This document shows, piece by piece, positions 37,047-45,580 of a stretch of 61,945 bases of DNA (position 1 is its first letter; each line of letters opens with the position of its first letter). Under the pieces are notes generated by a model. The model did no database searches and had not been told where the DNA came from. It saw only the letters and a program-made list of their open reading frames with translations. Origin of the DNA: a virus; IMG/VR virus record IMGVR_UViG_3300020474_001671, positions 1 to 61,945 of that record. One strand, given 5' to 3'. The position numbers and the translations under genes are program-made.

Positions 37047-37178
37047 ATGACTTTAGCTGATGTCTTACTCTGGGGAACAATACCCTTTCTATGTGCCACC
37101 ATTTATTTCGGGCACAGAAAAGGTGAAAATATCTATTACGAAAGTGACAAATATGACGGAAATGGAACAGCGCATTAA
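37047..37178 (+). CDS. Small membrane protein, 43 residues
   Basis: MTLADVLLWGTIPFLCATIYFG gives one membrane helix, then a charged tail with GHRKGENIYYESD. It starts one base after the preceding stop. The pattern recalls a small conserved cyanophage protein, from memory only. Confidence 0.6.
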   Translation: MTLADVLLWGTIPFLCATIYFGHRKGENIYYESDKYDGNGTAH

Positions 37179-37368
37179 GATGAGATATGCGTTTGCCATG
37201 TCTTCATTTGGTAGAATGTTTACCCCAAATAAAATCTCATGTGAGATGAGATTATTATGTGAAGAGTGGTCAAAAAACATTGATGAAATTCCACCCACTA
37301 AAGACTTATATCAAGTTGATCGTTATTTTCTAGAATTTTGGAAAACGAGGGAGATTACTTATGAGTAA
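37153..37368 (+). CDS. Hypothetical protein, 71 residues
   Basis: ATG at 37153 (MTEMEQRIKMRYAF) is preferred over an earlier ATG that overlaps the small membrane gene more. A helical protein with two Cys (SCEMRLLCEEW). Function unknown. It overlaps the neighbours on both sides by a few bases. Confidence 0.5.
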   Translation: MTEMEQRIKMRYAFAMSSFGRMFTPNKISCEMRLLCEEWSKNIDEIPPTKDLYQVDRYFLEFWKTREITYE

Positions 37369-37528
37369 CATAGCACTCAAAGCAGCACACTTTGCCTCTG
37401 CAACACTCAATAATCCGTGGGGTGTTGGTAGTTTAAGTTTCATATTGATCTTTGTTCCTATCATAGGAATGTGGGCAGTTCACAAATACAACTGGGAGCA
37501 TTGGGCACCATTTGACAGAGGGCACTAG
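37361..37528 (+). CDS. Small membrane protein, 55 residues
   Basis: MSNIALKAAHFASATLNNPWG followed by a membrane segment (VGSLSFILIFVPIIGMWAVH) and an aromatic tail (YNWEHWAPFDRGH). The -35 of the next promoter lies within its last codons. Function unknown. Confidence 0.55.
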   Translation: MSNIALKAAHFASATLNNPWGVGSLSFILIFVPIIGMWAVHKYNWEHWAPFDRGH

Positions 37529-37540
37529 AGGTAGTATAAT
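37512..37540 (+). promoter_or_regulatory. Consensus early promoter upstream of a non-coding stretch
   Basis: TTGACA (37512-37517), 17 bp, TATAAT (37535-37540). No gene starts for the next 136 bases. Confidence 0.8.
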
Positions 37541-37625
37541 GTATAAGATAGGTAAGGAAAGAAAAAGGAGCATGGGAACCGACCGGACGTAATCTGGAAG
37601 GAGATACCGCACCTGCCTTGACAAC
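37541..37625 (+). other. Non-coding stretch between two promoters
   Basis: About 85 bases with no credible reading frame (only a 6-codon frame from an ATG with a good GGAG), located after one consensus promoter and before a second. It could be a small RNA or a long leader. No recognised RNA family. Confidence 0.35.
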
Positions 37626-37654
37626 TTGACTACATAATCACAACACCGTATAAT
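37626..37654 (+). promoter_or_regulatory. Early promoter
   Basis: TTGACT (37626-37631), 17 bp, TATAAT (37649-37654). It drives the 73-residue gene at 37677. Confidence 0.75.
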
Positions 37655-37676
37655 ATACAGGTAATCAAAACGGACA

Positions 37677-37898
37677 ATGGCACTGACTGAAAAATTCAAA
37701 ACCAAGGATTTAGATACCCTTCGTAATGCTGCAAAAGGTGAAATTTTCTTAGATGTAAAAAGTCCGAAATTATTTAAGAAGGTTCGTAAATATTATGAAT
37801 CTAATGGAGTAATTTTTTCTGGTGATCCACTTGATGATTATGAAATCATGATGGACTGTTTGTATTCTGATTTAGAAATTTCTGTTGAGGTTGTTTGA
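37677..37898 (+). CDS. Small hypothetical protein, 73 residues
   Basis: MALTEKFKTKDLDTLRNAAKG..., an acidic-ended helical and strand protein with two promoters stacked upstream and a terminator downstream, so it forms its own small transcript. Such isolated early genes in phages often affect the host. Function unknown. Confidence 0.6.
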   Translation: MALTEKFKTKDLDTLRNAAKGEIFLDVKSPKLFKKVRKYYESNGVIFSGDPLDDYEIMMDCLYSDLEISVEVV

Positions 37899-37924
37899 TT
37901 TTATTCATAGCAAGACCCCCTATA

Positions 37925-37950
37925 AGGAGAGTTGCATAAACTCTCCTTTT
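37925..37950 (+). terminator. Intrinsic terminator before the glycan block
   Basis: AGGAGAGTT (37925-37933) with AACTCTCCT (37939-37947), a perfect 9-bp stem, then T4. Confidence 0.85.
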
Positions 37951-37960
37951 CTAGTATAAT
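37932..37960 (+). promoter_or_regulatory. Early promoter overlapping the terminator, start of the glycan block
   Basis: TTGCAT (37932-37937) overlaps the loop and lies 17 bp from TATAAT (37955-37960). It is the only clear promoter before the twenty or so genes of the glycan block. Confidence 0.6.
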
Positions 37961-37983
37961 AATTACTATAGTAAAATATTAAA

Positions 37984-39009
37984 ATGAAAAGAGTTTTAGT
38001 AACTGGTGGTGCGGGATTTATTGCACATCATTTAATCTCTCAGATAATCAAGAACACTGATTGGGAGATTATTTGTCTTGATAGATTAGATTTTAGTGGT
38101 AATTTAAATCGTCTACAAGATATCATGCAGGAATTCTCTCAAGAGAATCGTTCTCGTGTAAAAATAGTATTTCATGATTTGAGAGCAGCAATCAATCCAC
38201 TTATTGCATCTGATATTGGTAAGGTTGATTATATTCTACATCTCGCTGCCGGTTCTCATGTTGATCGTAGTATTGAATATCCAATGGAATTTGTTTTGGA
38301 TAATGTTGTAGCCACTGGACACATCCTTGATTATGCTCGTGGTCTAGATCATCTTGAAAGGTTTGTTTATTTTAGCACTGATGAAGTATTCGGACCTGCT
38401 CCATCTGGCATTTTTTATGGTGAGTATGATCGTTATAATGCCACCAATCCTTATAGTGCCACCAAAGCAGGTGGTGAAGAATTAGCAGTAGCATTTGAGA
38501 ACTCTTACTCTCTACCTGTGTATATTACACACACAATGAATGTTTTTGGACAAAGGCAGCATCCAGAAAAATTTATTCCTATGTGTATTAAGAATATTCG
38601 TGATGGTATGGAAATTACTATTCATTGTGATGAGACAAAAACTATCCCTGGATCACGTCATTATGTTCATGCGGAAGATGTTTCTGATGCAATATTGTTT
38701 TTACTGGACCAAGATACATATGTTGAAACTGGAAACTATGGTAATGCTAAGTGTCCTAAGTTCAATATTGTTGGTGGGGAAGAAGTCAATAACCTTGATC
38801 TAGCACAAATGATTGCTGATACTCAGGGTAAAGAATTAAAGTATAATATGGTTGACTTTCATTCTGCTCGACCTGGACATGACCTTCGGTATGCACTCTC
38901 TGGAGAAAAGATGGCAAAGATGGGTTGGAAACCCACTAGATCTTTGAGTGAACGCATTTTTGAGGTTACTAGATGGACCCTTGACAATGAACGTTGGATT
39001 GCACTATAA
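37984..39009 (+). CDS. NAD-dependent nucleotide-sugar 4,6-dehydratase (RmlB-like)
   Basis: A 341-residue extended SDR. Cofactor motif GGAGFIAHH (about 8-16), dehydratase signature Thr-Asp-Glu in FSTDEVFG (about 131), catalytic Y-x-x-x-K in YSATK (about 158-162), and EKFIP as in RmlB. It would convert an NDP-hexose to the 4-keto-6-deoxy form, either dTDP-glucose or another nucleotide sugar. It opens the glycan block, next to a GDP-mannose 3,5-epimerase. Confidence 0.85.
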   Translation: MKRVLVTGGAGFIAHHLISQIIKNTDWEIICLDRLDFSGNLNRLQDIMQEFSQENRSRVKIVFHDLRAAINPLIASDIGKVDYILHLAAGSHVDRSIEYPMEFVLDNVVATGHILDYARGLDHLERFVYFSTDEVFGPAPSGIFYGEYDRYNATNPYSATKAGGEELAVAFENSYSLPVYITHTMNVFGQRQHPEKFIPMCIKNIRDGMEITIHCDETKTIPGSRHYVHAEDVSDAILFLLDQDTYVETGNYGNAKCPKFNIVGGEEVNNLDLAQMIADTQGKELKYNMVDFHSARPGHDLRYALSGEKMAKMGWKPTRSLSERIFEVTRWTLDNERWIAL

Positions 39010-39037
39010 TACATAGTATAGGTTAAATTAATTTTTA

Positions 39038-40078
39038 ATGTCTGATTATAAGAAGACTGCACTTGTGCTTGGTGCAGGTGGATTTATTGGAAGTCACATG
39101 GTTAAACGACTTCGTTCTGAAGGATACTGGGTTCGGGGAGTTGATCTTAAACATCCTGAATATTCAGCATCTCATGCGAATGAATTTATTATTGGTGACC
39201 TGAGAGATGTTAATTTTGTAAAACGATGTGTTCGTTTTACTGGATACCTTGGAAACTTCTACAAAGATATTGTAGATAAGTTTGCAGAACCTTTTGATGA
39301 GATTTATCAGTTTGCTGCTGATATGGGTGGTGCAGGATTTGTATTCACTGGTGAGAATGATGCAGACATCATGCACAATTCTGTATCCATTAATCTGAAT
39401 GTTCTTGAGGAACAACGTAAACTGAATGAAATTACAGAACAAAATAAAACTAAAATCTTTTACTCTGGGTCGGCATGTATGTATCCGGAGCACAATCAAC
39501 TAGACCCTGATAATCCTGACTGCCGTGAAGAATCAGCATACCCTGCTAACCCTGACTCAGAATATGGATGGGAGAAACTATTCTCCGAGAGACTCTACTT
39601 TGCCTACAATCGTAACCATAGTATTCCTGTTCGGATTGCTCGTTACCACAACATCTTTGGTCCTGAAGGAACCTGGGACGGTGGCAGAGAGAAGGCACCA
39701 GCTGCAATATGCCGCAAGGTTGCTTTCCTTCCGGAGTCAGGTGGATCTATCGAGGTGTGGGGAGATGGTTTACAAACTCGTTCCTTCCTGTTCGTTGATG
39801 AATGCATCGAAGCAACTAGAAGACTAATGGAGAGTGACTTTATAGGTCCTGTGAATATTGGTTCTGAAGAGATGGTTAGTATCAATCAGTTGGTAGATAT
39901 TACTGCTAAAGTTGCAGAAAAAGAAGTTTCTAAAAATCATATTGATGGACCTTTAGGTGTTCGTGGTCGTAACTCTAACAATGATTTGATTCGTGAAAAA
40001 CTAGGATGGGATTATTCTCAAACCCTTGAAGAGGGTATTTGTATTACATATAACTGGATTAGTGGACAAATTTCATGA
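39038..40078 (+). CDS. GDP-mannose 3,5-epimerase-like enzyme
   Basis: A 346-residue extended SDR closely following plant GME: GAGGFIGSHM, FAADMGGAGF, SGSACMYPE (catalytic Cys), YGWEK (Tyr, Lys), ARYHNIFGP, GGREKAPAA (catalytic Lys), WGDGLQTRSF and GVRGRNSNN. All known catalytic positions are conserved. It would turn GDP-mannose into GDP-L-galactose or GDP-L-gulose, for use by one of the block's transferases. I know of no well-studied phage example. Confidence 0.85.
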   Translation: MSDYKKTALVLGAGGFIGSHMVKRLRSEGYWVRGVDLKHPEYSASHANEFIIGDLRDVNFVKRCVRFTGYLGNFYKDIVDKFAEPFDEIYQFAADMGGAGFVFTGENDADIMHNSVSINLNVLEEQRKLNEITEQNKTKIFYSGSACMYPEHNQLDPDNPDCREESAYPANPDSEYGWEKLFSERLYFAYNRNHSIPVRIARYHNIFGPEGTWDGGREKAPAAICRKVAFLPESGGSIEVWGDGLQTRSFLFVDECIEATRRLMESDFIGPVNIGSEEMVSINQLVDITAKVAEKEVSKNHIDGPLGVRGRNSNNDLIREKLGWDYSQTLEEGICITYNWISGQIS

Positions 40079-40773
40079 ATATAAAAGATATTGAAATCAT
40101 AGAATCCTTAGGTCAAGATTTTTATGATAGTTTTAATAAATTTATTCTTAGTTCTGACCTGAAGGTATTTGGAAAACTTCTTGCTAGATTTCAGTTATTT
40201 GAAATGGTCAAGGATGTTCCTGGAGATATTGTTGAGTGTGGTGTCTTCAAAGGAACAGGTCTCTTTACCTTTTTGAAATTAAAAAGATACTATTGTCCTA
40301 ATAGTTTAAAAAAAGTTATTGGGTTTGATTTCTTTGATACAGAAGCACTTGTAGATAGTTTGTCTAATCAAGATAAAGATGCAATGAGCATACTTTTTTC
40401 TGGTAGAGACTTCAAGCACGATGAATCATTTAAAGAGGCACTTGAGTATCAAATTCTTAAGTCTGGATTTCAAGATCATGAATTTGAATTAATTCAAGGT
40501 AACATTAGTAAAACTGTTGTTGATTTCGTTAAAACAAAACCAGGTGCAAAAATATCCTTACTCTATATGGATCTAGATGTAGAAAAACCAACTTATGATG
40601 CTTTGAATTCTTTATGGGATAGAGTTAGTAGTGGTGGTGTTGTTGTATTTGATGAGTATGCATATCATAATTGGTCAGAGTCTGTAGGAGTTGATAAATA
40701 TTTTGAAAATAAAAGTGTAAAAATTAATTCAATGAACTTTATTGCTCCATCGGCATATGTAATTAAACCATGA
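40075..40773 (+). CDS. TylF-like O-methyltransferase
   Basis: A 232-residue protein: IVECGVFKGTG (SAM-binding, about 52-62), then a metal-binding Asp set in LLYMDLDVEKPTYDAL and VVVFDEYAYHNW, typical of the macrocin O-methyltransferase family, which methylates sugar hydroxyls in a metal-dependent way. It overlaps the epimerase by 4 bases and the next gene by 4, so it forms one translated unit with them. Confidence 0.82.
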   Translation: MNIKDIEIIESLGQDFYDSFNKFILSSDLKVFGKLLARFQLFEMVKDVPGDIVECGVFKGTGLFTFLKLKRYYCPNSLKKVIGFDFFDTEALVDSLSNQDKDAMSILFSGRDFKHDESFKEALEYQILKSGFQDHEFELIQGNISKTVVDFVKTKPGAKISLLYMDLDVEKPTYDALNSLWDRVSSGGVVVFDEYAYHNWSESVGVDKYFENKSVKINSMNFIAPSAYVIKP

Positions 40774-41435
40774 AAAATTTAAATAGACTAGTTCGTAAAT
40801 CTGATCTTAAGTGGATCAGTGATGTGAGAGATGAAAACAATTGGATTGAAAAATATCCACACTCAACTTGTTTGGGTAATCACTGGGTTAGGGATGAAGC
40901 ACTCTACAAGTGGGTCTTTGCTCTGCTCAACTTTGGTATTGGGACAACAGGACAAAAGGTGATTGACCTTGGAGTTCAGAATGGATGTGTTCCTGCTGTT
41001 GTAGCAGACTGGGGTAACGAAACTATCGCTCTGGACATTAAGGAGGCACCTTGGGATCAACCAGAATCTTCTGCTGAGTTGGTCATTGCAGATGCTTTTG
41101 AATGGTTGCCTGAACTTGAGGATGAATCCATCGACACTTTCTTTGACATCTGTGCTGTTCACTGCTTTGAACCATCCTATGATGAGAAATGTGGTAACTA
41201 TGGGTTACTGAGGATCTCAGAACTGGTGTATCAGAAACTGAAACCAGGTGGTAAGTTCATCGTGACCTCTGATGTTGGTGATGCAACAGAGGGATCTTAT
41301 ATCAAAGCAGAGACATTCATTGAAATTGTTGAGAGAACTGGACTTAATCTAACTTCTGAGTTTGATGGTATAATAGATGGGGACACCTTCTACAACGAAA
41401 AACTAAAAGTAGTTTCTTTGGAATTTATAAAATAA
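40770..41435 (+). CDS. SAM-dependent methyltransferase
   Basis: A 221-residue class I methyltransferase fold: VIDLGVQNGCVP (SAM loop, about 64-75), acidic ALDIKEA strand end, ADAFEW and the late ELVYQKLKPGGKFIVTSD. The likely substrate is a sugar or glycan, from neighbours only. Confidence 0.75.
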   Translation: MKNLNRLVRKSDLKWISDVRDENNWIEKYPHSTCLGNHWVRDEALYKWVFALLNFGIGTTGQKVIDLGVQNGCVPAVVADWGNETIALDIKEAPWDQPESSAELVIADAFEWLPELEDESIDTFFDICAVHCFEPSYDEKCGNYGLLRISELVYQKLKPGGKFIVTSDVGDATEGSYIKAETFIEIVERTGLNLTSEFDGIIDGDTFYNEKLKVVSLEFIK

Positions 41436-41438
41436 CAC

Positions 41439-42806
41439 ATGAACAAACTCGTTATATTTGACCTTGATGGAGTTCTTATTGATAGTAGAGATATGCATTA
41501 TGAAGCACTTAATCATGCTTTGAGTAATGTAGATCGAAAATATGCAATCGGTAGAGAAGAACATCTCAGTATTTACGATGGTCTTCCTACATCTAGAAAA
41601 CTTAATCTTCTCACCGAAAGAAAAGGACTACCCGTCGATCAGCATCAGCAGGTATGGGAAGATAAGCAAGTTGAAACTCTTAATATTTTTGGTAAACTAG
41701 GACAAGATTACCAGTTGATGCATTATTTCAAGCAACTTAAGGATAAGGGATATCAGGTTGCTGTAGCTAGTAATAGTATACGTAATACTGTTAAACTTGT
41801 TCTTCTTAAGTTGGGATTGCTTGAATTTATTGATTACTACATGAGTAATGAGGATGTTCATAGAAACAAACCTTTTCCAGAAATGTATTGGAACTGTATG
41901 ACTGCTTGCAATGCACTTCCTAAAGATACTGTTATCTTGGAGGATAGTCATATTGGTAGGCAGGGTGCTCTTGATAGTGGATCTCATTTAATTGCTATTG
42001 AAAATCGTGATCATTTAAACCAAGATAAAATTGATAAGATAGTCACTATTTTGGATAACAAAAAGTTAACACATATTCCTTGGAAGTCTGAAAAAATGAA
42101 TGTTCTTATTCCCATGGCAGGTCGGGGAAGTAGATTTGCTGATGTTGGTTATACCTTCCCCAAACCTCTCATTGAGGTAAATGGTAAACCAATGATTCAA
42201 GTGGTTCTTGAGAACCTAAACATTGAGGCAAATTATACTTTTGTTGTTCGTAAAGAACATTATGAAAAATATAGTCTTCAGTATCTCCTTACTCTAATTG
42301 CACCTGGTTGTAATATTATTCAGGTAGATGAAATGACAGAGGGATCTGCTTGTACTACTCTTCTGGCAAAAGAGTTTATCAACAACGATGATCCTTTGCT
42401 CCTTGCCAACTCCGATCAGTTTATGGAGTGGAATAGTAATGAGTGCCTTTATGCATTCAATGCTGATGGTATTGATGGTGGTATCTTGACTTTCAAAGCA
42501 ACTCACCCTAAGTGGTCCTATGCTAAGGTCGGGTCTGATGGATTCGTTGCTGAAGTTGCAGAAAAGAAACCAATCAGTCAAGATGCAACAGTTGGTGTAT
42601 ACTTCTGGAAAAAAGGTTCTGATTATGTTAAATATGCAGAGCAGATGATTGACAAAGACATCAGAACTAATGGTGAGTTTTACATTTGTCCTGTATTTAA
42701 TGAGGCAATTAATGATGGTAAGAAGGTGAGAATCAAAGAAATTGAACGTATGTGGGGTATTGGAACTCCTGAAGATCTAAATTATTTCCTAGAGCACTAC
42801 AAATGA
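41439..42806 (+). CDS. HAD phosphatase-nucleotidyltransferase fusion
   Basis: A 455-residue two-domain protein. N-terminal HAD of the beta-phosphoglucomutase type: DLDGVLIDS (about 8-16), helical cap, ASNSIRN, KPFPEMY and LEDSHIG. From about residue 220 a sugar nucleotidyltransferase: LIPMAGRGSRF, PKPLIEVNGKPMI, ANSDQFMEW (metal Asp) and GIGTPEDL. The fusion may move a phosphate on a sugar and then activate it. An internal Met at the domain border could allow separate synthesis of the second domain. Confidence 0.85.
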   Translation: MNKLVIFDLDGVLIDSRDMHYEALNHALSNVDRKYAIGREEHLSIYDGLPTSRKLNLLTERKGLPVDQHQQVWEDKQVETLNIFGKLGQDYQLMHYFKQLKDKGYQVAVASNSIRNTVKLVLLKLGLLEFIDYYMSNEDVHRNKPFPEMYWNCMTACNALPKDTVILEDSHIGRQGALDSGSHLIAIENRDHLNQDKIDKIVTILDNKKLTHIPWKSEKMNVLIPMAGRGSRFADVGYTFPKPLIEVNGKPMIQVVLENLNIEANYTFVVRKEHYEKYSLQYLLTLIAPGCNIIQVDEMTEGSACTTLLAKEFINNDDPLLLANSDQFMEWNSNECLYAFNADGIDGGILTFKATHPKWSYAKVGSDGFVAEVAEKKPISQDATVGVYFWKKGSDYVKYAEQMIDKDIRTNGEFYICPVFNEAINDGKKVRIKEIERMWGIGTPEDLNYFLEHYK

Positions 42807-43261
42807 AACTCATAGCACATAGAGGTAATATCAATGGTCCAGATTCTTCTATTGAAAATAGTCCAGATCAAATTGACAAATGTATAGAACAAGGATATGA
42901 TGTTGAGGTTGATGTTAGATATGATCCTAAAACAGAACGTCTGTGGTTGGGGCATGATGACCCTCAATATGCAGTAACTTGGTGGTGGTTGGCGGGTAGA
43001 GCACAACACCTTTGGATTCATTGTAAAGATATTACTACTATGTTTGCTTTTTCTGATGGTACTAGTGGATATAATTACTTTTGGCATCAGGAAGATGACT
43101 TTACTTTAACTAGTAAACAATTTATCTGGAGTTATCCAGGTAAACCATATACGAGTAGAAGTATTATTGTAATGCCTGAGCAATCCAATCTTTCTTGGGA
43201 GTCATTAAAAGTAACTAATTGCCATGGAATCTGTAGTGATTACATTGAAAAACTAAAATGA
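42803..43261 (+). CDS. Compact GDPD-like phosphodiesterase
   Basis: A 152-residue protein with the TIM-barrel start of glycerophosphodiester phosphodiesterases: IAHRGN (His, Arg; about 4-9), SSIENSPDQI (Glu), VEVDVR (Glu, Asp) and LGHDDP (His). Full enzymes are about 250 residues; here the later barrel strands are mostly missing. It could be a minimal active form or a phospho-glycan enzyme. It overlaps both neighbours by 4 bases. Confidence 0.72.
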   Translation: MKLIAHRGNINGPDSSIENSPDQIDKCIEQGYDVEVDVRYDPKTERLWLGHDDPQYAVTWWWLAGRAQHLWIHCKDITTMFAFSDGTSGYNYFWHQEDDFTLTSKQFIWSYPGKPYTSRSIIVMPEQSNLSWESLKVTNCHGICSDYIEKLK

Positions 43262-44307
43262 CAAAAACAATATTCTCTAAAGCACCTTTACGTCTTGGTC
43301 TTGCTGGTGGTGGGACAGACTTAAGTCCATACTGGAATACCTATGGTGGAGTAGTGTTAAGTGGCACTATTGATCAGTATGCTTATTGTAAAATAGAACC
43401 ATACGATTGTAATTGTCGTGATACTCACTGGGTCTTTAAGAGTATTGATTTAGGAATCAGTGAAAGATATGACATGGGGTCTGAAAAATTCACTAACGGA
43501 GAATATGTGGACACTAAGTTAAAACTTATTGTTAACACCTATCAGTATCTCACTGCTAATTTAGAAAGAAAACCTGTCAAAATTACGACTTATGTTGAGG
43601 CACCAGCTGGGAGTGGTTTAGGAAGTTCTAGCGCACTCGTTGTCGCACTTGTATCTGCTATTAGTGAATACTATGGCATTCCTAATGATGAGTATGAGAC
43701 TGCTACCATTGCACTGAAGATTGAAAGAGAGATATGTGATCTTCCTGGTGGTAAACAAGATCAGTATTCTGCAGCATTCGGTGGATTTAATTTTATGGAG
43801 TTCTTACCTGATGGTAGAACCATTATTAATCCATTAAGACTTAATTACAAGACACAGAATATGCTTGAGATGAATACCGTGTTGTATTATGTTGGTTGTC
43901 CTAGGAATGATTCTAGAATTATTGAGTTGACCTCTCAAAATTTAGACAAAGATGAAAAAACTATAGAAGCAACTCATAAAATTAAGGAAACTTGTATAGA
44001 ATTTAAGAGGAGTTTGCTAACTGGGGATGTTGGTAAGATATCTGATTTGATGAATCAATATTGGAATCTTAAACTGAGAACTAGTAGTAAGGTTGGTTCT
44101 CCAGAACTACTTGAAACTTATGAATACGCTTTGCAAAATGGTGCCACTGCTGCTAAAATATCAGGTGCTGGAGGTGGAGGTCACATGATTCTATTCACTA
44201 CGTTTGAGAATAGGCATGATTTAATTTTATCTTTAAAACAAAAAGAGTATGGTAGAATAGTTCCATTCAAATTTGTAAAACATGGTGTTGATGTTTGGAG
44301 GGCATGA
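43258..44307 (+). CDS. hddA: D-glycero-D-manno-heptose 7-phosphate kinase (HddA-like)
   Basis: A 349-residue GHMP kinase. Start SKAPLRLGLAGGGTD, ATP-loop PAGSGLGSSSA (about 120-130), LPGGKQDQYSAAFGG and the third motif KISGAGGGGHM (about 305-315). These agree with HddA, which makes heptose 1,7-bisphosphate for GDP-heptose. With the guanylyltransferase at 44939 it suggests a heptose route. An isomerase (GmhA) is not seen. Confidence 0.88.
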   Translation: MTKTIFSKAPLRLGLAGGGTDLSPYWNTYGGVVLSGTIDQYAYCKIEPYDCNCRDTHWVFKSIDLGISERYDMGSEKFTNGEYVDTKLKLIVNTYQYLTANLERKPVKITTYVEAPAGSGLGSSSALVVALVSAISEYYGIPNDEYETATIALKIEREICDLPGGKQDQYSAAFGGFNFMEFLPDGRTIINPLRLNYKTQNMLEMNTVLYYVGCPRNDSRIIELTSQNLDKDEKTIEATHKIKETCIEFKRSLLTGDVGKISDLMNQYWNLKLRTSSKVGSPELLETYEYALQNGATAAKISGAGGGGHMILFTTFENRHDLILSLKQKEYGRIVPFKFVKHGVDVWRA

Positions 44308-44633
44308 TGAATTATGTAATTGATATTGACGATACTATCTGTATTCCTGGTCCAACTAACGAAACAAAGTATACAGATGCTACTCCAATGATGGAGAGAA
44401 TCGCAAAAATAAACAATCTATATATTCAAGGAAATTGTATCATCTATCACACTGCTAGAGGTATGGGTAAACATAAGAACTCTTCAAAACTTGCGCATGA
44501 AGAACATTACGATTTCACCCTAGCGCAGTTAGTGTCTTGGGGATGTATGTTTAATGAACTACGTATGGGAAAACCATCGGGTGATTACTATATTGATGAT
44601 AAGGGAGTAAACACTAATGATTTCTTCAATTAA
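44307..44633 (+). CDS. Small HAD-type phosphatase
   Basis: A 108-residue HAD-like protein: catalytic DIDDTIC near the start, YHTARGMG (motif II Thr) and the acidic YYIDDKGV (motif IV). It resembles short capsule-type HAD proteins. It may act as the bisphosphatase step in the heptose route, by analogy with GmhB; this is inference. ATG 44307 is favoured by GGAGG 6 bases upstream. Confidence 0.75.
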   Translation: MNYVIDIDDTICIPGPTNETKYTDATPMMERIAKINNLYIQGNCIIYHTARGMGKHKNSSKLAHEEHYDFTLAQLVSWGCMFNELRMGKPSGDYYIDDKGVNTNDFFN

Positions 44634-44970
44634 ATATGTCCCTAAGGGATGGGGATATGAAAAATGGATCACCAACAACGAAAGATACTGTGGAAAACTT
44701 TTATTTTTTAACAAAGGAAAGAAGTGTTCCTGGCACTACCATCAAATAAAAGAAGAAACTTTTTATATTCACTCTGGTAAGTTGCATTTGCTCTATGGAT
44801 TTGATGATGATATTAAGAAAGCAGAAGGAATAATATTAAATCCTGGGGATAAGTTTGAAGTTCCTAGAAATCTTAGGCATCAGATGTATGCCATTGAGGA
44901 CACGGATATGTATGAATTTTCCACTACACATTTTGAGGATGATAGTTACAGAGTTATCAAAGGGGATTAA
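44617..44970 (+). CDS. Cupin, mannose-6-phosphate-isomerase-like
   Basis: A 117-residue cupin. Metal ligands: His, His and Glu in CSWHYHQIKEETFYIHSG and His in PRNLRHQMYA. The GWGYEKW start recalls C-terminal domains of GDP-mannose pyrophosphorylase/phosphomannose isomerase. It may be a sugar-phosphate isomerase or a sensor subunit. It overlaps the gene before by 17 bases and the next by 32. Confidence 0.78.
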   Translation: MISSIKYVPKGWGYEKWITNNERYCGKLLFFNKGKKCSWHYHQIKEETFYIHSGKLHLLYGFDDDIKKAEGIILNPGDKFEVPRNLRHQMYAIEDTDMYEFSTTHFEDDSYRVIKGD

Positions 44971-45580
44971 ACTATATCTGCTTGTTGGTGGTAAAGGAAC
45001 TAGACTTGCTTCTGTTAGTAATGGTATCCCTAAGCCACTGATGGATATTCATGGTAAACCTTTCATTCAAAGAGTAATAGAGAACTTATATGGATTTGAT
45101 ATCACTCTGGTATGTTCTGATCTTAATTATGAATACTTTAGAGACCTAGGAGTTGATGTATTCAATGAGGGAGAACCATCAGGGACTGCTGGATTTCTAC
45201 GCAAGGTAGATTTGCCAGAGTATTTTTATGTGATGAATGGTGATACGTATTACTCTGGTGATTTAAATTTAGATACAGATACCTCAACAGTTTTTGTTAC
45301 TGAAGAACTTGTAGCAAATGATGTAGGATATATTGAAGGTACAGATGGAAAGGTTGAAAGATTTGTGGAGAAAAATCCTGAGGCAAGTGGTAAAAAGATG
45401 GTCAATATGGGGATCTATAAAATATATTCTGATGATATCATAGTGCCTGAAAAGTTGTCATTGAGTATGGAGTATGATATAATGCCTATGATGCCACTAT
45501 CATATAAAGTTTTAGAGTCAGATAGGTTTGACATTGGTACTCCAGAAAGATTAGAGAGATTTAAATTATGGTGTGTTTGA
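44939..45580 (+). CDS. hddC: Nucleotidyltransferase, HddC-like
   Basis: A 213-residue sugar-1-phosphate nucleotidyltransferase: LVGGKGTRLAS (nucleotide loop, about 15-25), PKPLMDIHGKPFI, MNGDTYY (metal Asp), VEKNP and DIGTPERLERF. Size and neighbours fit D-glycero-alpha-D-manno-heptose 1-phosphate guanylyltransferase, giving GDP-heptose. The start at 44939 gives the normal distance to the nucleotide loop. Confidence 0.8.
   Translation: MIVTELSKGIKLYLLVGGKGTRLASVSNGIPKPLMDIHGKPFIQRVIENLYGFDITLVCSDLNYEYFRDLGVDVFNEGEPSGTAGFLRKVDLPEYFYVMNGDTYYSGDLNLDTDTSTVFVTEELVANDVGYIEGTDGKVERFVEKNPEASGKKMVNMGIYKIYSDDIIVPEKLSLSMEYDIMPMMPLSYKVLESDRFDIGTPERLERFKLWCV

Noticed and set aside
37541-37625. tRNA-like fold in the non-coding stretch
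   Set aside because: GGTCGGTTCC-like bases on the minus strand suggested a T-arm, but no anticodon or acceptor stem could be formed.
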